Source: Peribacillus acanthi (GTDB lineage Bacteria; Bacillota; Bacilli; Bacillales; DSM-1321). Taken from it: DNA of 56,972 nt. The notes below the pieces were generated by a model. It worked only from the letters and a program-made list of their open reading frames with translations. It was not told the DNA's origin and searched no databases. A program made the position numbers and the translations under genes. Positions 34,407 through 44,131 of the stretch are shown here, one piece after another (within the stretch, counting starts at the first letter, position 1; each line of letters starts with the position of its first letter). The stretch spans positions 88,680 to 145,651 of the forward strand of contig NZ_QBBX01000010.1 in the NCBI RefSeq assembly GCF_003073175.1, written 5' to 3'.

Positions 34407-35339
34407 TTATTTTTTTGTAAACGTATCAGTCAAGATAGGCACGATTTGTTTTTTACGTGATACAACACCTGATAAAACAGCTTTGTTATCATCAAGTTTT
34501 ACGTTATATGCTTTTTCTACTGCCCAAGTATCTTTTCCAAGAGCAAGAACGGTTGAGTCGCTATTTAGTATGTCAGTAACAGCTAAAACGAAAAGATCTA
34601 ACCCTTTTACGTCTATAACAGCGTTGATTGCAGATTCAAGCTCAGCTTGTCTTGCCATAACTTCTGACACATCGATTGCATTAACCTGTGCGATTTCAAC
34701 TTTGCTATCACCCATAGGAAATTCCTTAGAATCAATTGCAATTAATTGCTCAGCAGTTTTGTCTCCAAGGCTTGCGCCAGCTTTAAGCATTTCCAAACCA
34801 TATTCTTCAGCATTTACACCAGCTATCTCAGCTAATTCTTTCGCTGCATTTACATCTTCTTCTGTGCAAGTCGGAGATTTAAATAGAAGGGAATCCGAAA
34901 TAATAGCAGAAAGCATTAATCCAGCTACACCACTTGAAATTTCAACATTATTTTCTTTGTACATCTTGTTTAGGATGGTTGCTGTACAACCAACAGGTTC
35001 AACACGGAAATACAAAGGATCACTTGTTTCAAAGTTTGCTACACGGTGATGATCAATTACTTCAATGATCTTCACTTGATCAATATCATCAGCACTTTGT
35101 TGACGCTCATTATGGTCGACAAGAATGACTTGTTTTGCTTCACTCGCTACTGCTTCTACTAGACGAGGAACTTCAGCTTTAAAGGTATCCAATGCATATT
35201 GAGTTTCTGCACTCACCTCACCTAAACGGATTGGTTCAGCATCCATACCTAATTTATTTTTTAAGTCTGCATATGCAATTGCAGAACAGATTGAGTCAGT
35301 GTCCGGTTTTTTATGTCCAAAAACTAAAACCTTTTCCAT
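34407..35339 (-). CDS. ppaC: Manganese-dependent inorganic pyrophosphatase
   Basis: This is a 310-residue DHH-family enzyme with metal motifs [18 protein letters not shown] and DHHR, and the C-terminal substrate-binding SRKKQIVP. It hydrolyses pyrophosphate to two phosphates in the cytoplasm, pulling biosynthetic reactions forward. Length equals B. subtilis PpaC. The ATG at 35339 is supported by AAGGAG 9 nt upstream; earlier in-frame starts overlap that site. Monocistronic. Confidence 0.95.
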   Translation of the reverse strand: MEKVLVFGHKKPDTDSICSAIAYADLKNKLGMDAEPIRLGEVSAETQYALDTFKAEVPRLVEAVASEAKQVILVDHNERQQSADDIDQVKIIEVIDHHRVANFETSDPLYFRVEPVGCTATILNKMYKENNVEISSGVAGLMLSAIISDSLLFKSPTCTEEDVNAAKELAEIAGVNAEEYGLEMLKAGASLGDKTAEQLIAIDSKEFPMGDSKVEIAQVNAIDVSEVMARQAELESAINAVIDVKGLDLFVLAVTDILNSDSTVLALGKDTWAVEKAYNVKLDDNKAVLSGVVSRKKQIVPILTDTFTKK

Positions 35340-35413
35340 GATCATTCGCTCCTTCACTTATGTATTTTTGAATAATCGCATACCTACTATCATACAATTT
35401 TTTTTCTCAATTG

Positions 35414-36640
35414 TTAATATGTAAGTTGTTTCTCTAAATGCACTAATGCTCTATTCAATAGTTCTATGGCTTGTAGACTGGATTCTCCTCCACCTTGAGC
35501 AAACGTATCGTTCCCTCCACCTTTGCCGTCAATTTCCGAGAGGATTGATTGAATCCAGGTTTTCATGCTCACAGATACATCACCTGTTCGTCCTACAACC
35601 ACTTGAAGCTTACCTTCATATATAGAAATTAAACCCACAATCATGGCTTCATCCGTTTTGGCTAACATAGTTTTGGCTAACTTCTGAAGGTCTTGCATCG
35701 ATTTTCCCTCAAAGCTTTCAGCCACCAATTTCCAGGTTTCATTCTTATAAAGCTCAGCATCATCAATAAGCTGTTTGGCATTGACTTCTAGTATCGTATC
35801 AAGTGTGGCTTGTAGTTCCTTTTCTAATGACTTTGCATTTTCTTTTAAAATTGTCACTGCATCTAGCAACTTTTCCTCGGGAGCATTCAATAAAGGTTTC
35901 ATTTTTGAGATTGTATCATGTTTAGCCTGTAGCTGGTTTAAAACACGAATTCCACAAACAAAAGTAATTCTTATGCCATTTTTCTGTTTTTCCCACTCTA
36001 GGATTTTAATAGCTTGTACCTGCCCAGTGGAATTTGGATGCGTACCCCCACAGCCGTTATAGTCAAAATCAGGAATAATAACTAATCGTATCTCATCAGT
36101 AACAGATAAAGCCTTTCTAAGTGGTAATGCCTTTGCTTCTTCTTCTGTCACCCATTTTGCTTGAATAGGATGGTTATTTATAATGATTTCGTTAGCATAG
36201 GCTTCTACTCTACTCGCCTCATGGTTTTCAAGTTGTTTAATATCTAGATCAATCGTACAAAGCTCATTCCCTAAGTGAAAGCTCGTAGTTCGAAAACCGT
36301 ATATTTCCTCAAAAGCTGCCGACAAAATATGTTGGCCTGCGTGTTGCTGCATATGGTCAAACCTTCGATTCCAATCGATAGAACAGTCTACGATTTCAGA
36401 TGTTGTTGCAAGGGGTAAATGTAAATAGTGTCTAATTTCCCCTTCCACTTCTTCTACATTCCAAACTTCATAACCACCAATTACTCCCTTGTCATGAGGT
36501 TGTCCCCCGCCGGTTGGATAAAATGCCGTTTCATTTAGGACGACGTACCATTTACCTTCGAGATCTTGATTCATTTTTTGGATTGATGTTGAGAAGTTCA
36601 CTAAATATGGATCTTGATAATATAATTTCTCAGTCAACAT
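35414..36640 (-). CDS. AlaX-type alanyl-tRNA editing protein with DHHA1 domain
   Basis: The 408-residue protein lacks the AlaRS catalytic core but has the editing domain: TAFYPTGGGQPHDKG, the zinc-binding HxxxH in HAGQHILSAAF, and the second half CGGTHP. A coiled coil (about 250-300) and a DHHA1 domain with GKGGGNDTFAQGGG at the end follow, as in long AlaX proteins. It hydrolyses Ser or Gly wrongly attached to tRNA-Ala. A GGGAG site precedes the ATG. Single gene. Confidence 0.87.
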   Translation of the reverse strand: MLTEKLYYQDPYLVNFSTSIQKMNQDLEGKWYVVLNETAFYPTGGGQPHDKGVIGGYEVWNVEEVEGEIRHYLHLPLATTSEIVDCSIDWNRRFDHMQQHAGQHILSAAFEEIYGFRTTSFHLGNELCTIDLDIKQLENHEASRVEAYANEIIINNHPIQAKWVTEEEAKALPLRKALSVTDEIRLVIIPDFDYNGCGGTHPNSTGQVQAIKILEWEKQKNGIRITFVCGIRVLNQLQAKHDTISKMKPLLNAPEEKLLDAVTILKENAKSLEKELQATLDTILEVNAKQLIDDAELYKNETWKLVAESFEGKSMQDLQKLAKTMLAKTDEAMIVGLISIYEGKLQVVVGRTGDVSVSMKTWIQSILSEIDGKGGGNDTFAQGGGESSLQAIELLNRALVHLEKQLTY

Positions 36641-36726
36641 GCTTACTCCCTTTTTATCTATTTATTACATACCATATCAAATTCTTATATGGAAGAAAAC
36701 ACAAGCTTCCGGCACGAAATTAATTG

Positions 36727-36755
36727 TTGACATCCTAACTATTTTATGTTATAAT
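36727..36755 (+). promoter_or_regulatory. Consensus sigma-A promoter for the MBL-fold gene
   Basis: TTGACA (36727-36732), a 17-nt spacer and TATAAT (36750-36755) form a perfect consensus, giving a leader of about 105 nt before the gene at 36866. Near the end of the leader, ATTCGGT-tg-ACCGATT (36835-36850) is an imperfect palindrome just before the AGGAGG site and could be an operator. Confidence 0.85.
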
Positions 36756-36865
36756 GTAAAATTTTATTTACAATAGATGTAAATTAATATATTATCGTTG
36801 TAGATATACTTCCAGATTTTTCAACCTATTAATCATTCGGTTGACCGATTATTTAGGAGGAATTT

Positions 36866-37639
36866 ATGAAACTAGCTAAAGGTTTGGCCATGTTAGAAAT
36901 TTCAGCACCTATGATGGGGAAGATTGAAACCATTTATCCTACTATCCTATTTGATGAAAACGGCATTACATTAATTGATACTGGCTACCCTGGTCAAGAA
37001 TCTTTGTTTTCTACTGCAATTGAGAACGAAGGTTTATCATTTTCACAAATTCATACCATCCTTATGACCCACCAAGATTTAGACCATATCGGAAGTTTAC
37101 CTGCAATTATTGAACAATCTCAACCAAACAAAATTCAAGTAAAAGCACATCCCCTTGAAATCCCTTACATCCAAGGGGAAAAACGATTAATTAAAATTAC
37201 ACAAGAAGCTATTGATACAATTGATCAATGGTTTCCAACTGGAGTGCCCGAAGACTTTAAAGCAGCATTTAAAGCACTATTACAAAATCCTCCAAAAGCA
37301 AAAGTGGACCTTCCGCTAGTAGATGGGCAAAATCTTCCAATCATTGGAGGGCTTATTTGTATCCATACACCTGGGCATACACCAGGACATATGAGCTTTT
37401 ACCATCAAGACTCTAAAACCTTGATTGCTGGAGATGCACTCTTAATAGAGGATGGAAAATTGATCGCATCACCTGCTCAATATTCTAGCCATTTAGATGA
37501 GGTTTTCCGTTCAATTAAGAAACTAGCAGAATTTGATATAGAAAAGATTATTTGCTACCACGGTGGATTATACGAATCATCAGACATACAAGAAAGACTG
37601 TTAGAAATTGCTGAGAAATCGTCACAGCTTATTAACTAA
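36866..37639 (+). CDS. Metallo-beta-lactamase-fold hydrolase
   Basis: The 257-residue cytoplasmic MBL-fold enzyme has motif II THQDLDHIG, the third-ligand His in HTPGHTPGHMSFYH, the bridging Asp in AGDAL and the last His in CYHGGLY. The residue after the first His is Gln where most have a variable residue, so the metal site appears complete. Substrate is unknown; glyoxalase-like or lactonase activity is possible. A strong promoter and an AGGAGG site suggest high expression. Confidence 0.85.
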   Translation: MKLAKGLAMLEISAPMMGKIETIYPTILFDENGITLIDTGYPGQESLFSTAIENEGLSFSQIHTILMTHQDLDHIGSLPAIIEQSQPNKIQVKAHPLEIPYIQGEKRLIKITQEAIDTIDQWFPTGVPEDFKAAFKALLQNPPKAKVDLPLVDGQNLPIIGGLICIHTPGHTPGHMSFYHQDSKTLIAGDALLIEDGKLIASPAQYSSHLDEVFRSIKKLAEFDIEKIICYHGGLYESSDIQERLLEIAEKSSQLIN

Positions 37640-37701
37640 TACCTAAACAAACACCCATTTCCTTTTCCTTACATAATGTAGATAAGAAAAGGAGTGATAC
37701 C

Positions 37702-38112
37702 ATGTTTCAAAGACGACCTGGTAAAGTAAATGTTCATGGGGGGTTTGGGGGTGGAGGCTTCCCTACCCATGGCGGAGGTGGCTTTCCTGGACTTGGCGGA
37801 GGCGGTTTTCCTGGTCAAGGTGGAATGAATATTAATCCTAATCATCATGGAGGATGGAATCCAGGGCCATATAATCCTGGACATCATGATCAGTTCAATC
37901 ATTATGGGCCAACTGTAGTAGGAGGTCATGGCTATCCTTACGGAGGTGGATTTGCAGGAGGCTTACTGTTAGGAGGGCTTGCTGGCGCTGCTGCAGGATC
38001 AGCATCGTCTCCTGCATATCCTTATCCTTATCCTTACCCGTATCCAGTTCCGTACCCAACCACTTACCCATATCCATATCCTTCCCCATATCCAACTGGG
38101 ACACCATACTAA
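37702..38112 (+). CDS. Gly/Tyr/Pro-rich low-complexity protein, coat-like
   Basis: The 136-residue protein has a Gly-rich N-terminal half with repeated GGGGFP blocks (about 14-40), a His/Asn-rich middle, a Gly/Ala hydrophobic stretch (GGLLLGGLAGAAAG, about 84-97) and a tail of PYPYP repeats (about 105-130). Such composition is typical of spore coat or exosporium proteins of bacilli, which are often cross-linked through Tyr; this is inference. AAAAGGAG precedes the ATG. It is 60 nt after the MBL-fold gene with no obvious terminator between. It could alternatively be a spacer-like membrane-associated protein. Confidence 0.7.
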   Translation: MFQRRPGKVNVHGGFGGGGFPTHGGGGFPGLGGGGFPGQGGMNINPNHHGGWNPGPYNPGHHDQFNHYGPTVVGGHGYPYGGGFAGGLLLGGLAGAAAGSASSPAYPYPYPYPYPVPYPTTYPYPYPSPYPTGTPY

Positions 38113-38160
38113 TTGATTTTCTATTTTGTTCAAGTAGTTAAATAAGCGCGAACTTGCAAA

Positions 38161-38446
38161 AGAGACTGAATCAAAAGGTTGAAAATCAACTTGAGATTCG
38201 CCTCTATTTTGTTTATCCATTTTCAAGGTATGAATAGAAGGAAGGGTTAAAATTTAGGTTTTGTGAAAAAATGAATATCAAAACCTAAGTTAATTGGAGT
38301 GGAAGGTGCGAAAACTCCTGCGGGATCAGCGCCAGCCCCACCGAAAGCGAATACCCTGGACCGGAAATTAATGATCATCTTTACAACCCGTCCAAAATAC
38401 TTGAGGGTGTCCCAAAAGTTTATAACCTTTTGGAACACCCTCTTTT
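38161..38446. repeat. Dispersed intergenic repeat, copy 2
   Basis: This 286-nt non-coding element is related to 218-530. It contains the left hairpin remnant, gttttgtgaaaaaatgaat, ttaattgga, gcgaaaactcctgcgggatc, cagccccaccgaaagcgaa and the right-hand hairpin. Like copy 1 it fills the space between convergent genes. It is shorter in the GC-rich centre. Confidence 0.75.
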
Positions 38447-38448
38447 TT
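38403..38448 (+). terminator. Terminator formed by the right end of repeat copy 2
   Basis: The arms gagggtgtccc-aaaag and ccttttggaacaccctc pair with one mismatch and are followed by six T. Confidence 0.8.
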
Positions 38449-38992
38449 ACTCGTGCAATCTTCCCATCATAATCGTGTTATAATACTTACCGTCTGAGAG
38501 GATTTTGTCATTTTTTAAAATGCCTTCAATTTCAAAACCAAGCTTTTTATAAAGTTGGATAGCTTTTTCATTTGTTTCTAACACACTCAAAGTCATTTTT
38601 TTAATACCATTGCTGTCTGCCCATGAAATAGACTCTTTCAACAAGTTTTTTCCTATTCCGTATCCCCAATAATCTTTTAACACCCCAACTCCAAATTCCA
38701 CTTTATGTGAGAATCTTTTCAATTCATTACCTTCACATCTTGAAAACCCAACGATACGACATTCAACTTCAGCAACTAAAAATATGTTTTTAGCATTCTC
38801 AGAGTCGTTTTTAATAATCTGTTCAAAACCAGGTATGTCTATAAAGGCCTCGCCCTTTTCTCTATCTAAATTTTCGGTCTCCCCATCTATCCTCAAACGT
38901 AATTCTGACATTTCTTTTGCATCTTTTACGTTCGCTGATCGAATTGTATAGGAAACCCCGTTAACAAGAAATTCTTGATTTTTTATAATCAT
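38447..38992 (-). CDS. GNAT-family N-acetyltransferase
   Basis: The 181-residue protein has the GNAT fold: IRSANVKDAKEMSEL at the N-terminus, strand beta-4 VEFGVGVLKDYWGYGIGKNLL with the acetyl-CoA loop, MTLSVLETNEKAIQLYKKLGFEIEG (the family N-x-x-A-x-x-L-Y-x-x-x-G-F block) and a C-terminal MMGRLHE. Substrate is not predictable. GGTGGAG lies 8 nt before the ATG. It is monocistronic. Confidence 0.87.
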   Translation of the reverse strand: MIIKNQEFLVNGVSYTIRSANVKDAKEMSELRLRIDGETENLDREKGEAFIDIPGFEQIIKNDSENAKNIFLVAEVECRIVGFSRCEGNELKRFSHKVEFGVGVLKDYWGYGIGKNLLKESISWADSNGIKKMTLSVLETNEKAIQLYKKLGFEIEGILKNDKILSDGKYYNTIMMGRLHE

Positions 38993-39071
38993 GTTAATAC
39001 TCCACCCACTAGTTATGTATGCTACTTTTTCAAAACTAAAAATCTATTTTTTAAAATAAATTAATAAATAA

Positions 39072-39102
39072 TAAACGGGCAGGGAAACCCCACCCGTTTT
39101 AT
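39072..39102. terminator. Hairpin terminator before ampS on the minus strand
   Basis: The arms aaacggg and cccgttt with inner ggg/ccc pair in 39072-39100 and are flanked by A/T-rich tails on both sides. It lies 65 nt past the ampS stop. Confidence 0.7.
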
Positions 39103-39164
39103 ATTTATGCTTTGTTTAAAAGAAGTCAGATGTTTTAACTGAGCAATTTGCTAAAATCACCTAA

Positions 39165-40397
39165 TTAAAATGCCCAGTTTCCATTTCTAAAAATGGCTTC
39201 TGATTTTCCATCTTCAGTCACTCCGTCAATATCCATCTCTGCTGAACCAATCATGAAATCAACGTGTGTTAAACTTTCATTTAAACCGTTTTCTTCTAAT
39301 TGCTCTTGAGTCATTTTCTTTCCACCTTCTAAGCAGAAAGCATAGGCGCTACCAATCGCAAAGTGGTTGGATGCATTTTCATCAAATAAAGTGTTGAAGA
39401 ACAAGATATTTGATTCAGAAATTGGAGATTGATGTGGGACAAGTGCAATCTCACCAAGATAATGAGATCCCTCATCTGTTTCAATCAATTTCTTTAATAC
39501 TTCTTCTCCTTCTTCAGCTTGGAAGCTTACGATTCTACCATTTTCAAAAGTAATGGAGAATTTGTCAATGATGTTTCCGCCATAGCTTAAAGGCTTCGTG
39601 GATGAAACTGTTCCATTTACACCTGTTTTTAAAGGAACAGTGAAGACTTCTTCCGTTGGCATGTTAGCCATGAATTCATGACCTTTTTCATTAATACTTC
39701 CTGCCCCTACCCATAAATGACCTTTAGGTAATTCAACAGTAATATCTGTGCCTGGAGCTTTGTAATGAAGCTTTGTATATTTCTTTTCATTTAGATAATC
39801 GACTTTTTCATGTAGTTTTTGATCATGTTTTTCCCATGCTTCTACAGGATTATCTTCTGTCGTTCTCGTAGCTGCAAAAATCGCATCCCAAAGCTTAGAT
39901 ACCCTTTCTTCTTTAGGCTCATTCGGGAACACCATATCAGCCCAGCCTTGTGAAGGAACAGCAATGACTGTCCAGCTTACTTTATCTGATTGAGCCATTT
40001 GTCTATATTCTTTTAATGCTGTACCTGCAGCTTTCTGGAAGTTAGCGATTCTTTCAGTCTTGACTCCTTTTAATAAGTCAGGACTAGAGGACACGATGCT
40101 CATAAAAGCTGCTCCCTCTTTAGCAAGCTGAATCAATTCCTTTGCACGATGCTCTGGGTATTCAGTAAATACTTCGTCTGGTGCCATGTCGTATTTAATA
40201 CGATTTAGTTCATCATCATTCCAGTTTACAACGACATTCTTTGCTCCTACTTCGTATGCCTTCTTCGCAACAAGACGAACGAATTCTGCACCATCTAATG
40301 TCGTATTCACAACTAACGTTTGTCCAGGTTGAACATTTACCCCAACCTTCACAGCTAGCTCAGCATATTTCTCAAGATTTTGTTTAAAATTACTCAT
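39165..40397 (-). CDS. ampS: Aminopeptidase of family M29 (AmpS type)
   Basis: The 410-residue metallo-aminopeptidase contains PTEEVFTVP and VNGTVSSTKPLSYGG of the family, the FENGRIVSF strand, the metal ligands in GEIALVPHQSPIS and NASNHFAIGSAYAFC, and the C-terminal HVDFMIGSAEMDIDG. It removes N-terminal residues from peptides in the cytoplasm with a dinuclear metal centre, as a dimer. AAAGGAG lies before the ATG. Single gene. Length is standard for the family. Confidence 0.92.
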   Translation of the reverse strand: MSNFKQNLEKYAELAVKVGVNVQPGQTLVVNTTLDGAEFVRLVAKKAYEVGAKNVVVNWNDDELNRIKYDMAPDEVFTEYPEHRAKELIQLAKEGAAFMSIVSSSPDLLKGVKTERIANFQKAAGTALKEYRQMAQSDKVSWTVIAVPSQGWADMVFPNEPKEERVSKLWDAIFAATRTTEDNPVEAWEKHDQKLHEKVDYLNEKKYTKLHYKAPGTDITVELPKGHLWVGAGSINEKGHEFMANMPTEEVFTVPLKTGVNGTVSSTKPLSYGGNIIDKFSITFENGRIVSFQAEEGEEVLKKLIETDEGSHYLGEIALVPHQSPISESNILFFNTLFDENASNHFAIGSAYAFCLEGGKKMTQEQLEENGLNESLTHVDFMIGSAEMDIDGVTEDGKSEAIFRNGNWAF

Positions 40398-40553
40398 ATG
40401 TATCGACTCCTTTTTCCTGAATCTTCATTTATTTTACCTTTTTACATTAAGAAAATAAACTAAATATTCTATATATACGTGAGATTAGCTAATTTATTTT
40501 ATGATCAGTATAATAGTATATTCAAAATATCATAATTGATTGGTTTGAACACG

Positions 40554-42752
40554 ATGAAAACTTCACAAATCATAACTCAATGGCAAGATGCTTTGCAGAT
40601 TGAAATGAATTTTATTAAAACTAAAGGGAGTAGTAAATATCGTCTAATAAACGGTGTGAGCTTATCTTCAAGCGACGGATTTTCGTATCTATTTGAAACA
40701 TCTCGTCCTCTTTCCATTCCTACTGGTACAAATGTGACGATTCAATGGGGACATTTAGAACTTCCTGCAAGACTAGTGTCTTCTGACAATAAGCATGTGG
40801 TATTGATACTAGAAAAAAGCATAGGTGATACGGTAACTGATGCTATTCTAATTTATGACCCATGGCAGCTGTTAGAGGAACTAGCTACCCGATTAGAAGA
40901 AATTAAAAAAGATAAGAAAAAACGCGGCAGAGTTCATAGAACGATTAAGCCATCTAATGAAATCCAGCAGCCTTCTGAAACTAAGAATCAAAGTTTTGTC
41001 AAACAGCTTTTCGATCGGTCCAAAAGTAATCCGGTCACGTTTGTATGGGGCCCCCCTGGTACTGGAAAAACCTATACATTAGCAAGAGTAGCAGCCAATA
41101 AGTATTTGGTAGGAAAAAGGGTTCTCATTCTATCCAATAGTAATAGCGCAGTTGATGTATTAATATATGAAACTTTTGAATTTCTGCTGCGAAAAGATAA
41201 ATTCAATAAGGGTACTGTATTACGTTATGGAAATACAAACATGAACGATTTATCTTTAACAGAGTCGGTAACCTCTATTCAATTACTTACCGAAACAGAG
41301 CCTACTCTAGTAACGGATTTAGACAAACTTAAAATTCAAAGGGAACAAATCAAAAATGATTCTGGTTTCGCAAAAAACCAACGCGATACGAAAGATTTGT
41401 TAGAGATTGAACAAAAAATACTAGGGTTAGAAGAGAAGATGCGACGTAAAGAGAAAAAGCTTCTTGAAGATGCGAAAATTATTGGCACAACATTAGCCAA
41501 AGCGGCAAGTGATAGTACCATTTATGAACAAGAATTTGATTTGGTGATAGTGGATGAAGCAAGCATGGCCTATATTCCTTATATTGGTTTTGCTGCCTCC
41601 TTAGGAAAAAGAGTGATTATCTGTGGTGATTTTAAGCAGCTGCCTCCCATCGCACAAAGTAGGCATCCATTAGTCCATCAGTGTCTAAGACAGGATATTT
41701 TTCTAGAAGCAGGAGTAACTGATTCAATTAATCAAGGGATTCTTCATCCTCAATTACTCTTATTATCCGAACAAAGAAGGATGCATCCACAGATTTCAGC
41801 TTTCACTAATCAGTATATATATCATTCTCTTGTATTTGACCATTCTTCTGTGTTAGCTAAACGGGAAAACTTAGCACAAAAGCTTCCATTTCCCAATATC
41901 GCTTCCATACTTGTAGATACAAGTGGAACTGGAACTTTTGCTGCAATTGATCCCATTACTAAATCAAGATGGAATGTTTGGCAACTATTATTATCCTTTC
42001 AACTTATAAAAGAACTGCTTGAAGGTGGCACTACCTCTATTGGATACATTACACCTTATAGAACTCAGGCTGAACTCATGGATATTCTGATTGAGGATAT
42101 ACTTAATAATGAAAAAAAGAAGGCAGACATTATTTCCGCAACTGTCCATCGCTTTCAAGGTAGTGAACGTGATGCCATTGTTTTTGACACAGTCGACTCG
42201 CTTCCCTTCCATAAACCTGGGATGCTTTTGACAGGCCCTGAGAGTGAAAGGCTACTGAATGTCGCCATTACTAGGACGAGGGGGAAGTTCATTCATGTGA
42301 GTGATGTTTCATTTATGAAAGATCGATTGAATATGAACAACACCGTACGTAAATTAATTGTGCATCAATTAGAGCATAAAAAAAGAGTGCCCCATTCTGC
42401 TATTGGTAAATGGGTTAACAATCAAGACGCTCGGCTAAAATGGGTGCACTCACATAGCTTAGACCCTTTAAAAACGGATGTAAAACTTGCGAAACAATCT
42501 ATTAGCATTGGAATAAATGCATCAACACTTAATAATCAGTGGACTACCTTATTTAGCGAAAGACAAAATCAAGTTAATTGTACGACCACCGTTAATCAAA
42601 ATGTGCAATTTCCATATATGATTATCGACGAAAAGATCCTGTGGATTGGACAACCTTTTGATTACATGAAAAACGCTCTTCCACCACTTGTATCTGTTCG
42701 AATTCAATCTGAAGCATTTATTAAACGATTCCTTCAATTAGTAGGCACCTAA
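40554..42752 (+). CDS. SF1 (Upf1-like) helicase with possible C-terminal PLD-like segment
   Basis: The 732-residue protein has helicase motif I GPPGTGKTYTLA (about 165-176), Ia LSNSNSAVD, II VDEASMA, III GDFKQLPPIAQS, IV SEQRRMHPQISAF, V ISATVHRFQGSERDAIVFD and VI LLNVAITRTRGKF, the order of Upf1/DNA2-like SF1B helicases. An N-terminal beta-rich part of about 110 residues precedes. The last about 130 residues contain QFPYMIIDEKILWIGQPFDY, which looks like a PLD active-site strand without the HxK. It may act on DNA or RNA; no partner is adjacent. The ATG at 40554 is chosen although no strong ribosome site is visible. Confidence 0.85.
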   Translation: MKTSQIITQWQDALQIEMNFIKTKGSSKYRLINGVSLSSSDGFSYLFETSRPLSIPTGTNVTIQWGHLELPARLVSSDNKHVVLILEKSIGDTVTDAILIYDPWQLLEELATRLEEIKKDKKKRGRVHRTIKPSNEIQQPSETKNQSFVKQLFDRSKSNPVTFVWGPPGTGKTYTLARVAANKYLVGKRVLILSNSNSAVDVLIYETFEFLLRKDKFNKGTVLRYGNTNMNDLSLTESVTSIQLLTETEPTLVTDLDKLKIQREQIKNDSGFAKNQRDTKDLLEIEQKILGLEEKMRRKEKKLLEDAKIIGTTLAKAASDSTIYEQEFDLVIVDEASMAYIPYIGFAASLGKRVIICGDFKQLPPIAQSRHPLVHQCLRQDIFLEAGVTDSINQGILHPQLLLLSEQRRMHPQISAFTNQYIYHSLVFDHSSVLAKRENLAQKLPFPNIASILVDTSGTGTFAAIDPITKSRWNVWQLLLSFQLIKELLEGGTTSIGYITPYRTQAELMDILIEDILNNEKKKADIISATVHRFQGSERDAIVFDTVDSLPFHKPGMLLTGPESERLLNVAITRTRGKFIHVSDVSFMKDRLNMNNTVRKLIVHQLEHKKRVPHSAIGKWVNNQDARLKWVHSHSLDPLKTDVKLAKQSISIGINASTLNNQWTTLFSERQNQVNCTTTVNQNVQFPYMIIDEKILWIGQPFDYMKNALPPLVSVRIQSEAFIKRFLQLVGT

Positions 42753-42757
42753 TAAAA

Positions 42758-42811
42758 AAAGCAAGCCAATCTGTATCTAATCCCAATAGATAACAAGAAG
42801 GCTTGCTTTAA
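42758..42811. terminator. Terminator between the helicase gene and aceA
   Basis: The 10-bp arms aaagcaagcc and ggcttgcttt enclose a loop of about 30 nt; a run of seven A on the left gives a T-run for the minus-strand aceBA transcript. Confidence 0.82.
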
Positions 42812-42817
42812 TATTAT

Positions 42818-44116
42818 TTATTGTTCAACTGTTTCTTCTGCCGATGTAAATTGTTCAGTCTCCGTTGATCCTTTCAATGCTGTTGTTGAAGACATACCTC
42901 CAGAAATCACTTGTGCAACCTCATCAAAGTATCCAGTACCAACTTCACGTTGATGTCTTGTTGCAGTATATCCGTAAACCTCGCTTGCGAACTCTGCTTC
43001 TTGAAGTTCAGAGTAAGCTGCCATCCCGCGATCTTTGTATTGTCTAGCCAGCTCAAACATACTATGGTTCAGAGAATGGAATCCTGCTAATGTCACGAAT
43101 TGGAATTTGTATCCCATTTTTCCTAATTCCACTTGGAAGGTAGCGATGGTTTCGTCATCTAGCTTCTTCTTCCAGTTGAATGACGGTGAACAGTTATAGG
43201 CTAATAATTTTCCTGGGAATTGTTCGTGAATTGCCTCTGCAAAACGACGTGCTTCTTCTATGTTCGGTTCAGACGTTTCGCACCAAATCAAATCTGCATA
43301 AGGTGCATACGCTAGCCCCCTTGCAATTGCCTGATCTAACCCTGCTTTTGTTTCAAAAAACCCTTCAGGTGTACGGTTTCCAGTAATGAACGGAGCATCA
43401 TATGGGTCGACATCACTCGTAATTAAATCCGCTGCATTTGCATCGGTACGTGCAACTAACACAGTTGGTACTCCAAGAACATCTGCAGCAAAACGAGCAG
43501 CAATTAGATTTTTGACAGCTGTTTGTGTTGGTAATAACACTTTACCTCCAAGATGGCCACATTTCTTCTCTGAAGAGAGTTGGTCTTCAAAGTGAACGCC
43601 TGCCGCTCCAGCTTCAATCATACCCTTCATCAGTTCAAAAACATTGAGCTGTCCACCGAACCCAGCTTCTGCGTCTGCCACAATAGGCGCAAACCAATCA
43701 ATGTCTTCTTTTCCTTCCATATAATGAATTTGATCAGCACGTTGTAAAGCTTGATTGATACGTTTTACCACTTGCGGCACACTGTTTGCTGGATATAAGC
43801 TTTGATCCGGATACATATGACCTGAAAGATTAGCATCAGCTGCAACTTGCCAGCCGCTTAAGTAAATAGCCTTTAGTCCTGCTTTCACCTGCTGCATTGC
43901 TTGATTTCCTGTTAACGCACCAAGAGCATTAATAAAGTCTTCTGTATGAAGATAATTCCATAGCTTTTCTGCTCCACGTCTAGCCAAAGTATGTTCAATT
44001 TGAACAGAACCTCTTAACTTTACTACATCTTCTCCACTATACGGACGTGTAATTCCAGACCATCTTTCATCCGTTCTCCAATTCTCTTCTAACCTTTTCC
44101 CTAATTCTTCTCTCAT
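42818..44116 (-). CDS. aceA: Isocitrate lyase
   Basis: The 432-residue enzyme contains the catalytic signature [11 protein letters not shown] with the nucleophilic Cys, [14 protein letters not shown] (metal-binding Asp), [12 protein letters not shown] and [11 protein letters not shown]. It cleaves isocitrate to succinate and glyoxylate, the first step of the glyoxylate bypass. The ATG at 44116 is supported by TTGGAGG 8 nt upstream. The TTG of an alternative longer frame overlaps that site. It follows aceB by 15 nt in one operon, so the two bypass enzymes are made together. The length is near the Bacillus norm of about 425. Confidence 0.95.
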   Translation of the reverse strand: MREELGKRLEENWRTDERWSGITRPYSGEDVVKLRGSVQIEHTLARRGAEKLWNYLHTEDFINALGALTGNQAMQQVKAGLKAIYLSGWQVAADANLSGHMYPDQSLYPANSVPQVVKRINQALQRADQIHYMEGKEDIDWFAPIVADAEAGFGGQLNVFELMKGMIEAGAAGVHFEDQLSSEKKCGHLGGKVLLPTQTAVKNLIAARFAADVLGVPTVLVARTDANAADLITSDVDPYDAPFITGNRTPEGFFETKAGLDQAIARGLAYAPYADLIWCETSEPNIEEARRFAEAIHEQFPGKLLAYNCSPSFNWKKKLDDETIATFQVELGKMGYKFQFVTLAGFHSLNHSMFELARQYKDRGMAAYSELQEAEFASEVYGYTATRHQREVGTGYFDEVAQVISGGMSSTTALKGSTETEQFTSAEETVEQ

Positions 44117-44131
44117 CGTCCATTCCTCCAA

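Noticed and set aside
37669-37929. Minus-strand frame opposite the Gly-rich coat-like gene
   Set aside because: It arises from the repetitive composition of the sense gene, and the sense strand has a good ribosome site.
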